Notes under the pieces: generated by a model | Seen by the model: only the letters and a program-made list of their open reading frames with translations | What the model was told of the DNA's origin: nothing | The model's database searches: none | Shown: in pieces, positions 8,236-15,342 of the stretch | Position numbering within the stretch: position 1 is the stretch's first letter | Layout of the letters: every line of letters begins with the position of its first letter | Assembly: GCF_003611635.1 (NCBI RefSeq) | Contig: NZ_RAVZ01000037.1 | Location: 1-42,503, forward strand | Length of the DNA stretch: 42,503 nt | Direction: 5' to 3' | Source of the DNA: Corallococcus terminator | Lineage (GTDB): Bacteria; Myxococcota; Myxococcia; Myxococcales; Myxococcaceae | Made by a program: the position numbers and the translations under genes

Positions 8236-9396
8236 TCAGGCATTGGGGCGGCGCGACGGCTTCGAGGCCGGGACGCCCTGCTGCGGCGGGATGAAGGCCA
8301 CGGAGACCTTCTCGCGGGTGACCGGGATGCCCACCTGGTTCCAGGCGTCGCGGACCGCGGTGTCCTCGGCCCCGCCTTCGCCGTAGAGCCGGGCGGCGGC
8401 CATCAACGTGACGCGCGCGAAGCGGGCGAAGCCGCAGTCGGGCCGCAGGCGCGTGTCGCGCAGCGCCTCGTACCAGATGTGGCCGGCCTTCTCCCAGGCG
8501 TAGCCCCCCAACTGCGTGGCCAGCAGGAAGAAGGCCCGGTTGGGAATGCCGGAGTTGATGTGCACGCCGCCGTTGTCCTCCCAGGTCCTGACGAAGTCGC
8601 GCATGTGGCCGGGCTGTGGGTCCTTGCCCAGCACCGGGTCGTCGTAGGCGGTCCCCGGGGCCTTCATGGAGCGCAGCGCCTTGCCCTGGACCCCGTCGGC
8701 CAGGAGTCCCGCGCCAATGAGCCAGTCGGCCTTGTCCGCCGTCTGGTTGAGGAATTTCTGCTTCACGAGCGAGCCGAAGACGTCGGACATGGACTCGTTG
8801 AGGGCTCCCGCCTGGCGGAAGTACACCAGCGGGCCTTCGTCCTCCGTCATGCCGTGCGCGAGCTCGTGCCCGATGATGTCGATGGCGATGGTGAAGCGGT
8901 TGAAGAGGTCCCCACCTCCGTCCCCGAAGACCATGCGCTGGCCGTCCCAGAAGGCGTTGTCGTAGTTCGTGCCGTAATGGACGTGGGCGTTGAGCCGCAT
9001 GCCACTGTCGTCAATGGAATTGCGTCCGTAGACCTCCCAGAGCAGGTCATACGTGGCGCCCAATCCATCGTAGGCCTCGTCGACGGCGACATCGCCGGTG
9101 GCGCCCTGTCCCTCGCTGCGCGCCAGCGTGCCGGGGAAGGTCTCCTGCCCTTGCAGGTCGTAGATGGAGCGGTGGCACTGCGACTCGGCCATCATTCCCG
9201 AGATGATCCGGGATGGGGCCCGCTGGGCCGTCTGGGTCGAGGCGAAGCGCAGGCTCCGGAACGTGCTGTCCACGGCGGCGGTGTGCAGGGCCGCAGCGCG
9301 CTGGGGACCGGTGCCATTCTGCGCGACCGACCTCAGGAGGTAGGGCGGAAGGATGCAGTGCAGGGAATGCCGGTGGTGCCCTCTTGGATGAAACAT
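8236..9396 (-). CDS. Protealysin-like M4 metallopeptidase
   Basis: A 386-residue zinc peptidase. Zinc ligands are His177 and His181 in HELAHG and Glu201 in NESMSDVFG, with the 24-residue spacing typical of thermolysin. The transition-state His279 lies in DNGGVHINSGIPN. The propeptide is short, about 60-70 residues, and carries the PPYLL motif characteristic of the protealysin subgroup instead of the long FTP-type propeptide. There is no signal peptide, as in protealysin, whose members act inside the cell or leave by an unconventional route. GGAG lies nine bases before the start. It heads a two-gene unit with emfourin. The C-terminal 30 residues after ITREKV are an extra Pro-rich tail. Confidence 0.95.
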   Translation of the reverse strand: MFHPRGHHRHSLHCILPPYLLRSVAQNGTGPQRAAALHTAAVDSTFRSLRFASTQTAQRAPSRIISGMMAESQCHRSIYDLQGQETFPGTLARSEGQGATGDVAVDEAYDGLGATYDLLWEVYGRNSIDDSGMRLNAHVHYGTNYDNAFWDGQRMVFGDGGGDLFNRFTIAIDIIGHELAHGMTEDEGPLVYFRQAGALNESMSDVFGSLVKQKFLNQTADKADWLIGAGLLADGVQGKALRSMKAPGTAYDDPVLGKDPQPGHMRDFVRTWEDNGGVHINSGIPNRAFFLLATQLGGYAWEKAGHIWYEALRDTRLRPDCGFARFARVTLMAAARLYGEGGAEDTAVRDAWNQVGIPVTREKVSVAFIPPQQGVPASKPSRRPNA

Positions 9397-9553
9397 GGTC
9401 GTGTCTCCGTTGGGGTGTCTCTCCTGAAGCTAGGAACGGCCCCCCTCGCGCAAGTGGCGGGTGGACAGCGCAAGGCTTCGTCGTTCCCAGGCAAGACGCG
9501 TGGGCGCCCCTGCCGCCGGTCCTCGGCCTGGGCGCCCCCTCACGGGGGCCGTC

Positions 9554-10099
9554 TCATCCCCCGTGAGAGCCGGACACGGCGGCGCGGCGCCGGGAGCTCA
9601 GGAACAGCACCAGCAGGCCACCCCAGCCCAGCACCGCGGAAACGAACGCCACCGTGGAGGCCAGCGTGAAGCCGGCCGCTCCGCCGACCTCCACTTCCAG
9701 CAGGCTGTCCTCGGGGGAGCGCGGGTTGTAGTGCACCTGCACGGGACTGCCCACCGGGTAGCGCGCCAGGTATTGCTTCAGCTCCTGACTGGGTTCGTCG
9801 TTCACGTGCGCGCTCTCCAACCGGGGCGCGTTGGACAGGCGCTCGCCAATGTAGGGCTGGCCCTCCACTTCGTAGGCGTAACGGGGCTTCACCTGCCAAT
9901 ACGCCTGCGCCGAGCGTGAGGTACTCCTGCCGCCGCCAGGCCCGGTCCCCACGGAGATCGCGAGCATCCGCCCCGTCACCGTCGGGCGCGCCAGGTAGAC
10001 CTTCTCCGACTCATGGAGTCGCACCGCGAGGTAGCCCAGGAACACGCCGAAGAAGGCGCCCACCGTGCCGAGTGCCTTCAGGGAGGTGCGCAGCCACAT
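9554..10099 (-). CDS. DUF3592 membrane protein
   Basis: A 181-residue protein with one membrane helix near the N-terminus (ALGTVGAFFGVFLGYLAV) and another near the C-terminus (STVAFVSAVLGWGGLLVLFL). The loop between them carries DUF3592 hallmarks: PRYAYEVEGQPYIGERL, then YPVGSPVQVHYNPRSPEDSLLE. The function of the family is unknown; members are often near secretion or cell-envelope genes. The ATG at 10099 is preferred, with GAGG nine bases upstream. The frame is open to 10297, and ATGs at 10129 and 10297 would only add a basic low-complexity leader. The 157 bases between this gene's stop and the M4 peptidase start presumably hold the peptidase promoter, but I see no clear boxes. Confidence 0.75.
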   Translation of the reverse strand: MWLRTSLKALGTVGAFFGVFLGYLAVRLHESEKVYLARPTVTGRMLAISVGTGPGGGRSTSRSAQAYWQVKPRYAYEVEGQPYIGERLSNAPRLESAHVNDEPSQELKQYLARYPVGSPVQVHYNPRSPEDSLLEVEVGGAAGFTLASTVAFVSAVLGWGGLLVLFLSSRRRAAVSGSHGG

Positions 10100-10362
10100 G
10101 GTCGGGGAGCCTCGGGAGCACCGTAACATGTGCCCTTGCGGCCCCTTCCGCGCCTGGTGACCAGGCAGCCAGGAGGCGCGCCTGCGCTGTACTGGACGCC
10201 CCGCACTGCGCACCGCGTCGGCCCGTAAACCCTCGGGATCCGAAGGCGATCGTTGGTGACTTGGCGAAGGGTCAGCCATCAATTCTATCGTGGGCACAAT
10301 CAGGTGTTTAAGGGGCTATAGGGTATTCCAGTTAACGGGCATTGATGCCCCTGGGGGTCACC
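10100..10362. other. Divergent intergenic region with a palindrome
   Basis: This 263-base gap separates the DUF3592 gene from the five-repeat protein. The part from 10260 on is richer in A/T and probably holds the promoter for the rightward gene. GGGCAT-TG-ATGCCC at 10337-10350 is a perfect 6-base-arm inverted repeat just before GGGGG (10353-10357) and the ATG at 10363. It may be an operator or may fold over the ribosome site. I see no tRNA or other RNA gene. Confidence 0.35.
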
Positions 10363-10516
10363 ATGTCGAAGGAAGATCGGTGAGGGCAGGCCTGGCGTTT
10401 CCGCGCCCAAGCAGCAGCCCACGAATGACAAGGCGGCGACGAAGACCGTCTCCGCGCAGCAGCTCGCCAACCTGTTTGGTTCACTCACGAGTTCCTCCGC
10501 GTCGCCTGCGAAGCCC

Positions 10517-11716
10517 GTGACGGCGACGAGCGCGAAGCAGGCGATGGTCGCCACGCCCGCGATGAGCGCGGCGCTGGCCCAGCCGATGGTGGCGACCCGG
10601 GAGGTCCTGCCCAACCTGCTGGCGCCTCTGACCGACCCGAAGATGAACGAGTGCTTCGACAAGGCCTTCAACGAGGTCTACCAGGGCACGAAGCTCCCCA
10701 GCGGCAAGGAGCGAACGGAGATGTTGGCCTTCGCGACGAAGCTGCGGGAGAAGCAGCCGGACATCACGGCGGCGGACCTCCGCGAAGCCCTGGTGGGTGA
10801 GCTGCGCAAGCGGCGCGACGGCGGGGGCGTGGTCACCCCGGCGAAGATCCAGAAGTACGTGGAGGAGGCGGTCAGTTGGACGGCCACCTGCTACGAGGGC
10901 GGGGCGCGCAGCGCGACGCCCTCGGAGATGGCCGAGTGGACGGCCTTCGCGAATCAGCAGATGAAGGACAACCCGGAGACGACGCCGGATCAGCTCTCCG
11001 CCGCCATCATGGACGCCGTGCGCAACAAGGCCACGGGCATGTCCGCGGGCGCGAGCGGCAAGGTCAACGTCGACAAGTTCATCCAGGACGCGGTGAGCTG
11101 GTCCTCCAATGTCTACCAGGGGGGCTCGCGTTCCGCGACGTCGGCGGAGCTCCAGAAGTGGCGGGCCTTCGCGGACAAGACGATGGCGGACAATCCGGAC
11201 ATGACGTCCGCGCAGTTGCAGGCGGCCATCCAGGACGCGGTGCGCGACGAGGTGACGGGCGTGTCGTCGGGTTCGGGCGGCGCCAACCTGGACAAGATCA
11301 TCAACGACGCGGTGAGCTGGGCGGCCAAGGTCTACCAGGGGGGCGAGCGCGGCGCGACGCCGGCGGAGCTCACGAAGTGGAAGGAGTTCGCCAACAAGAA
11401 GCTGGCGGACAACCCGGGCATGACGCCCTCGCAGCTCTCCAGCGCCATCCAGGACGCGGTGCGCGACGACATGCGCGGCGTGGGAGGCCCGGCGGAGTCG
11501 GCCCCGCTCGAGCGGTTCGTGAAGGACGCCTTCAAGTGGGTGTTCGAGCTGTACATGAACCAGCCCACGGACAAGCCGCGTGAGCCCACGGCGCGGGAGA
11601 TCCGCGACTGGTCCAACTACGCCAAGGAACAGCTCAAGAAGAATCCCGACCTCACGGCCGAGGATCTGCAGTCCGTCATCCAGGACGGCCTGCGCAGGGC
11701 CCTGGGCAACATGTAG
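10517..11716 (+). CDS. Five-repeat helical protein, 5' end probably frameshifted
   Basis: At least 399 residues, mostly five tandem units of about 72 residues with the pattern DAVSW-x4-YQGG-x-R-x-AT-x-AEL-x2-W-x2-FA, then NP-x-MT-x2-QL-x2-AIQDAVR. Units run at about residues 37-107, 108-182, 183-256, 256-328 and 329-399. The units recall DUF4214-like helical repeats, but I cannot assign a family. The listed GTG start has no ribosome site. The same frame is open back to 10346 with coding-like sequence (SAPKQQPTNDK, TVSAQQLANLF) but no usable start codon. An ATG at 10363, five bases after GGGGG, sits one frame off and stops after MSKEDR. One extra base near 10371-10374 would explain this, so the true start is probably 10363 and the listed form is truncated. 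A hairpin terminator follows. Confidence 0.7.
   Translation: MTATSAKQAMVATPAMSAALAQPMVATREVLPNLLAPLTDPKMNECFDKAFNEVYQGTKLPSGKERTEMLAFATKLREKQPDITAADLREALVGELRKRRDGGGVVTPAKIQKYVEEAVSWTATCYEGGARSATPSEMAEWTAFANQQMKDNPETTPDQLSAAIMDAVRNKATGMSAGASGKVNVDKFIQDAVSWSSNVYQGGSRSATSAELQKWRAFADKTMADNPDMTSAQLQAAIQDAVRDEVTGVSSGSGGANLDKIINDAVSWAAKVYQGGERGATPAELTKWKEFANKKLADNPGMTPSQLSSAIQDAVRDDMRGVGGPAESAPLERFVKDAFKWVFELYMNQPTDKPREPTAREIRDWSNYAKEQLKKNPDLTAEDLQSVIQDGLRRALGNM
10625..11713 (+). repeat. Five tandem ~72-codon repeat units
   Basis: The coding repeats start near 10625, 10838, 11063, 11282 and 11501. Units 2-4 are the most alike, for example the shared block DAVSW followed by a Tyr-Gln/Glu-Gly-Gly turn. 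Units 1 and 5 have diverged and lack the GG turn. The graded similarity suggests internal duplication of the middle unit followed by end divergence. Confidence 0.75.
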
Positions 11717-11728
11717 TCACGCCCGGAA

Positions 11729-11757
11729 AGGAGGGGGGGCCGCGAAGCCCCCCTCCT
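11729..11757. terminator. Hairpin between convergent genes
   Basis: AGGAGGGGGG and CCCCCCTCCT form a perfect 10-base-pair stem with a 9-base loop (11739-11747). It lies 13 bases after the stop of the repeat protein and 43 bases beyond the convergent SnoaL-like gene's stop. There is no T run, so it may act from both sides as a weak terminator or mRNA-end stabiliser. Confidence 0.55.
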
Positions 11758-11799
11758 GGCCCGCGGCGAGGTGTGGCTGGCCCCGTTGCCGCAGGTGCT

Positions 11800-12357
11800 T
11801 CAGCTCCGGGGCTGCTGGGTGGGAGTCCAGGGCGCGGTCTCGGTCAGGATGGGCTCTGGCTTGCCGCTGGACATCGCCAGGAGCCCCTTGATGCACTGGA
11901 CGGCGCGCAACCAGTTCTTCGGGTTCTTCATGTCCAGCCCCCCGATGAGCTGCTTGAGGATGCTGAGCGTGTCGAAGTAGACGCGCTCGCAGACCAGCGT
12001 CTCGTTCGCGTCGAAGATGAAGTACCCCGTCATTCGCGCCCGGAACCGGTTCCCCGTGGGCGGGATCTTTCCCAGCGGGCCCAGGTGGGTGCCCTTCAGC
12101 CAGAACTCCACGATGACGGCGTCGTCGCTGTGCCGCAGCGCGATGATTTCGTGGTCCTGATCCGGGAAGGCGATGCGGGTGTCGCGGTAGTAGTCGCGCA
12201 CCGCGCTGTTGCCGTCGTGCACCGTCAGGGTGGGGATCAGCTCGTAGTGCGGATGCGGGAAGGTCGCCAGGACGTCGTCCCAGTCCTGCCTCACCTCGTC
12301 GTGGAAATGGTCCAACACCAACTTCTCACGTGCCTGGCGTACCTGTTCGGTGATCAC
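11800..12357 (-). CDS. SnoaL-like (NTF2-fold) protein
   Basis: A 185-residue protein of the NTF2/SnoaL superfamily. After an amino-terminal helix (ITEQVRQAREKLVLDHF) come HPHYELIPT, AVRDYYRDTRIAFPDQ, AVIVEFWLKGTHLGPLG and the paired strands FRARMTGYFIFDANE and LVCERVYFDTLSILKQL, the usual cone-shaped cavity fold used by polyketide cyclases, ketosteroid isomerases and binding proteins. No specific catalytic dyad can be assigned. It follows the MBL-fold gene after 32 bases on the same strand, so the pair is likely one transcript under the divergent TetR regulator. A role in turning over a small hydrophobic compound is plausible but inferred. Confidence 0.82.
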   Translation of the reverse strand: MITEQVRQAREKLVLDHFHDEVRQDWDDVLATFPHPHYELIPTLTVHDGNSAVRDYYRDTRIAFPDQDHEIIALRHSDDAVIVEFWLKGTHLGPLGKIPPTGNRFRARMTGYFIFDANETLVCERVYFDTLSILKQLIGGLDMKNPKNWLRAVQCIKGLLAMSSGKPEPILTETAPWTPTQQPRS

Positions 12358-12389
12358 GTTTGTCTCTTCCTGAAGAGGGGGCGCTGCGG

Positions 12390-13493
12390 TCAGCGACGGT
12401 GATGAATGGCCCGGTGGCTGAACGTGGGGGCCGTGCCGGGATGGGTCCAGGCGGCGGTCAGCTCGCTGGAGGGAAAGAACTGGAGGAAGCGCTCATCCAC
12501 CTGGGACCGGTCGACCAGCGTCTTTTCGAGGACCAGCGAGTTGTACTGCTCCGCCGTGTTCTCGAGGGAGTTGGCGTTGAGGATGACCTCCTGCTGCCAG
12601 GTGCGCGCCCACCGAGCGAGTCCAGGCAGCCGGGAGTGCTCCGGAGTCAGGCACTCCGCCGCGATGGCATTCTCACTGCTGGCCCAGATGCCGGTGGAGG
12701 TGTTCAGGACGAGCGTCTGGTTTCCGAAGACGTGACCCGGCGTGGGAATCACCGCGACCCCTGGCCCCAGGATGCGCCCACCTGTCAGCGCGAGGAATGC
12801 GTCGGGCCGGATGTCCTTGAACGTCCCGGCCTGGTACCACGGCTGCTGCAGGGGATGCAGGTCCGCCATCGCGGCGAGCTCATCGCTTTGGACGATGACC
12901 CTGGCGTTGGGGAAGCGGGGTGTCACACCGCCGCCCAGGTCCTCCTGCGGCGCCGTCGTCCCCACCCAGCGCCTCAAGTCCTGGGTGTGCAGATGGTCGA
13001 ACAGGAGGTAGTCGACGTCCTCCGGAGCGATTCCCAGCCGCGACAGATGGTCCAGCACCGTGCTGTGTTCCTTCAGCACGAGTGACTGGAGCGGCGAGGG
13101 GACGCGCGCGCCGAGCGCCGCGAAGTATGGCGTCTTGCGGCCGAGCTCGAAATCGCTCGGCTCGAAGAGGAGCACGCGCTGCCTGCCATCGCTTTCGCGC
13201 CAGCGGATGACCAGCATGCGATTGGTGATGGACAGGAAGGGCGCGACCGCCGTGCTGGCGCGGAACAGTCCGAACTTCGTGGGGTAGGGCAGCGTGACCA
13301 GCTCACAGGTGTCCACGCTGTCGGGCGTCCCCGTCGACGCGAACGCCGCGCGGAAGTCCGTGGCCCGCGTCCTCGCCCAGCGCAGCCTGGCGCCGGGACC
13401 TCCCGGAACGCGCTCCATGCCGTCGAAGGTGTCGATGTGCGTGCCAATCATTGGCATGTCCGTGACATCGGATTCCCGCCAGCCAGGTCGCAT
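12390..13493 (-). CDS. MBL-fold metallo-hydrolase
   Basis: A 367-residue protein with a metallo-beta-lactamase fold. HLHTQD (residues 167-172) stands in the place of the HxHxDH metal motif, with the second Asp shifted by one. His254 in TPGHVFGNQT is the next metal ligand, and the following strand LVLNTSTGIWASSEN supplies part of the final site. The altered first motif suggests one or two metals with unusual binding, so substrate cannot be guessed. GGGAGG six bases before the ATG fixes the start. It is the first gene of a two-gene unit divergent from the TetR gene and has the palindrome pair described below in its upstream region. Confidence 0.85.
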   Translation of the reverse strand: MRPGWRESDVTDMPMIGTHIDTFDGMERVPGGPGARLRWARTRATDFRAAFASTGTPDSVDTCELVTLPYPTKFGLFRASTAVAPFLSITNRMLVIRWRESDGRQRVLLFEPSDFELGRKTPYFAALGARVPSPLQSLVLKEHSTVLDHLSRLGIAPEDVDYLLFDHLHTQDLRRWVGTTAPQEDLGGGVTPRFPNARVIVQSDELAAMADLHPLQQPWYQAGTFKDIRPDAFLALTGGRILGPGVAVIPTPGHVFGNQTLVLNTSTGIWASSENAIAAECLTPEHSRLPGLARWARTWQQEVILNANSLENTAEQYNSLVLEKTLVDRSQVDERFLQFFPSSELTAAWTHPGTAPTFSHRAIHHRR

Positions 13494-13513
13494 CGAAGGC
13501 CTCCCAGGTTTGT

Positions 13514-13549
13514 CTACGCTGTAGGGTTGGACGTAATTCTACGCTGTAG
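13514..13549. promoter_or_regulatory. Duplicated palindromic operator CTACGCTGTAG
   Basis: CTAC-GCT-GTAG occurs identically at 13514-13524 and 13539-13549, 25 bases apart. The pair sits in the 70-base gap between the divergent MBL-fold and TetR genes. The arms CTAC/GTAG are complementary, as expected for a TetR-family dimer site. The second copy falls between the -35 and -10 boxes of the proposed tetR promoter, so binding would block both directions. Confidence 0.65.
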
Positions 13550-13556
13550 GTATTGT
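13527..13556 (+). promoter_or_regulatory. Candidate promoter of the TetR gene, possibly leaderless
   Basis: TTGGAC (13527-13532) and TATTGT (13551-13556) are 18 bases apart. The predicted start of transcription falls at about 13563, which is essentially the ATG at 13564, so the mRNA may be leaderless; no ribosome site is seen. On the opposite strand TTGACA reads from 13559 to 13554 and could be the -35 box for the MBL-fold gene, but its -10 box is unclear. Confidence 0.45.
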
Positions 13557-13563
13557 CAAGTTC

Positions 13564-14328
13564 ATGAAGCGACCCGACATGTCCGACCCTGCCCCCCGTG
13601 CGGGCCTCGCGCCGACGGGGGCCACGCCCCGGCGTGGACGGCCCAGGGGCGGTTCGGGGCTCACGCGGGAGAAGGTCCTCCAGACGGCCCTGACCCTGGT
13701 GGACCGCGACGGCACCGAGGCGCTGAGCATGCGGAAGCTCGCGACCGTGCTCGGTGTGGACGCGATGAGCCTCTACCACCACGTCGCCAACAAGGACGCG
13801 GTCCTCGACGGTGTCGCGGAGTTGTTCCTGGCAGCCATTGAACCGCCCGGACCAACCGGTGACTGGCGCGAGGATGTCCGCGCGCTCGCCGCGGCATTCC
13901 GTCACGCGGCGGTCCAGCACCCCCGGGCCGCCCCGCTGGTGCTCACGCGTCAGCTCAAATCCAACCAGGGGCTGGCGGGCACGGAATCAGCCCTCGCCAT
14001 TCTGCACGCGGCGGGTTTTCCTCCGGAGGAGGCCGTGCATGCCCTGCGTTCGGTCCTCGCCTTCCTGGTCGGGACGCTCCTGCGCGAGGTGTCCTCCGGT
14101 CCGACCTTCAGCGGCCAGAACCTCGGAGGACTGGCGGGGCGCCGCGCCGACCTCAAGGACTCGGGGTTTCCCCACGTGGCCTGGGCCGCGCCCCACCTGG
14201 CCGCCTGCCATCACCTGACGGAGTTCAACTTCGGGTTGGAGCTGCTGGTGGCGGCGCTTGAGCAGCGATTGAGTCCCCGCCGCGCTCCCTCCCCACGCGC
14301 AGGCCCCCGGACGCGCAAGGCTCGGTAG
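13564..14328 (+). CDS. TetR/AcrR-family regulator
   Basis: A 254-residue regulator. After a disordered basic leader (PRRGRPRGGSG), residues about 35-85 hold the TetR helix-turn-helix: REKVLQTALTLVDRDG, then MRKLATVLGVDAMSLYHHV and NKDAVLDGVAE, with the conserved Tyr-His-His after the recognition helix. The C-terminal part has the helical ligand-binding domain of the tetracycline-repressor subclass (FPPEEAVHALRSVLAFLVG). It diverges from the MBL-fold/SnoaL pair and very likely represses it, and itself, through the duplicated CTACGCTGTAG site. Starts at 13564 or 13579 are both possible. The second Met is equally close to the conserved part. Confidence 0.93.
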   Translation: MKRPDMSDPAPRAGLAPTGATPRRGRPRGGSGLTREKVLQTALTLVDRDGTEALSMRKLATVLGVDAMSLYHHVANKDAVLDGVAELFLAAIEPPGPTGDWREDVRALAAAFRHAAVQHPRAAPLVLTRQLKSNQGLAGTESALAILHAAGFPPEEAVHALRSVLAFLVGTLLREVSSGPTFSGQNLGGLAGRRADLKDSGFPHVAWAAPHLAACHHLTEFNFGLELLVAALEQRLSPRRAPSPRAGPRTRKAR

Positions 14329-14364
14329 CCCTGTTCGCTCACGAGGGCCTTGGGGTTCGCGGAG

Positions 14365-15267
14365 CTATGCGGTCCGCGTGAAGTACCCGTTGTCGCGCAT
14401 GTCGGTCCGGAGGTCCGGCTCCTGCGGGCTCCATCCCAGCGTGTCGCGGGTGATGGTGCTGGAGGTGGGATTGTCGATGGCGACGAAGCCCGCCAGCCAG
14501 TCGAAATGCGTGCGCGCCTCATCCTCGGCGATGCCTCGGACGGGGACGCCGAGCCCCGCGCCGATGGCTTCGGCGAGAGCGCGCAGCGGAATGCCTTCCT
14601 CCGCGACGCCGTGCAGGCGCGTTCCGGGAGCTGCGCGCTCGAGTGCCAGGCAGAAGAGGCGTGCGACATCCAGCCGGTGCACCGCGGGCCAGCGGTTCGC
14701 CCCCTCGCCGATGAAGGCGGAGACGCCCGTGCGGCGTGCGATGTCGATGAGCGCGGGCACGAAGGCATGGTCGCCCGCGCCGTGGACGGAAGGCGGCAGC
14801 CGCACGACGCTTGCGCGCACCCCACGGCGGGCGGCTTCCATCACCGTCGCCTCCGTGGCTGCCCGAGGGCCCGCCGCGCTCCCGGCAGAGGGAGCGTCTG
14901 CTTCCGTGCCGAGGCGACCGGGCACGAGCATCGCGGTTCCCGAGGTGGAGATGAAGGGTTTGCCCGAACCCTCCAACGCGCCGGCCAGCGCCTCCACCGC
15001 CCGCCGGTCCGTCTCGGCGGCGGCCGCGTACTGGGAGAAGTCGTGGATGAAGGCCGTATGGATGACGCCGTCGCAGGAACGCGCGCCCGCGACAAGGCTC
15101 GCGGTGTCCGTCAGCTCGCCGCGGTGCGCCTGGATGCCCGCCCGCGCCAGGGTGTCGGCGGAGGCGTCGCTGCGCGCCAGTCCGAGCACTTCGTGCCCGG
15201 CGGTCCTCAACTCACGCACAATCGCTGTCCCGATGAATCCTGTCGCGCCCGTCACAAAAACACGCAT
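14365..15267 (-). CDS. SDR-family NAD(P)-dependent oxidoreductase
   Basis: A 300-residue extended short-chain dehydrogenase. FVTGATGFIGTAIVREL carries the TGxxGxxG nucleotide-binding loop. GVIHTAFIH marks the next strand. The usual Ser-Tyr-x3-Lys centre is not intact: there is STSGTAML but no clear YxxxK. Such atypical members are mostly reductases or epimerases of unknown substrate. GAGGAGG a few bases before the ATG at 15267 fixes the start; the frame stays open to 15621, but that part is the antisense of the next gene. It diverges from the XRE/MmyB regulator over 75 bases, a common regulator/SDR arrangement in which the regulator controls the reductase. Confidence 0.9.
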   Translation of the reverse strand: MRVFVTGATGFIGTAIVRELRTAGHEVLGLARSDASADTLARAGIQAHRGELTDTASLVAGARSCDGVIHTAFIHDFSQYAAAAETDRRAVEALAGALEGSGKPFISTSGTAMLVPGRLGTEADAPSAGSAAGPRAATEATVMEAARRGVRASVVRLPPSVHGAGDHAFVPALIDIARRTGVSAFIGEGANRWPAVHRLDVARLFCLALERAAPGTRLHGVAEEGIPLRALAEAIGAGLGVPVRGIAEDEARTHFDWLAGFVAIDNPTSSTITRDTLGWSPQEPDLRTDMRDNGYFTRTA

Positions 15268-15342
15268 GCTGACCTCCTCGTTGTTCGCAGGCGGTTTATG
15301 TTCCGGAGTCCAGGGTTGGAAAAGCCGAGGAGTTATACGGGT

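Noticed and set aside
10517..11716. Assigning the five-repeat protein to DUF4214
   Set aside because: Only the order of aromatic and hydrophobic positions is similar; the defining LYxxxLGRxPD core is absent.
15268..15342. Apparent inverted repeat CTCCTCG/CGAGGAG in the SDR-XRE gap
   Set aside because: The two halves are simply the ribosome sites of the divergent genes.
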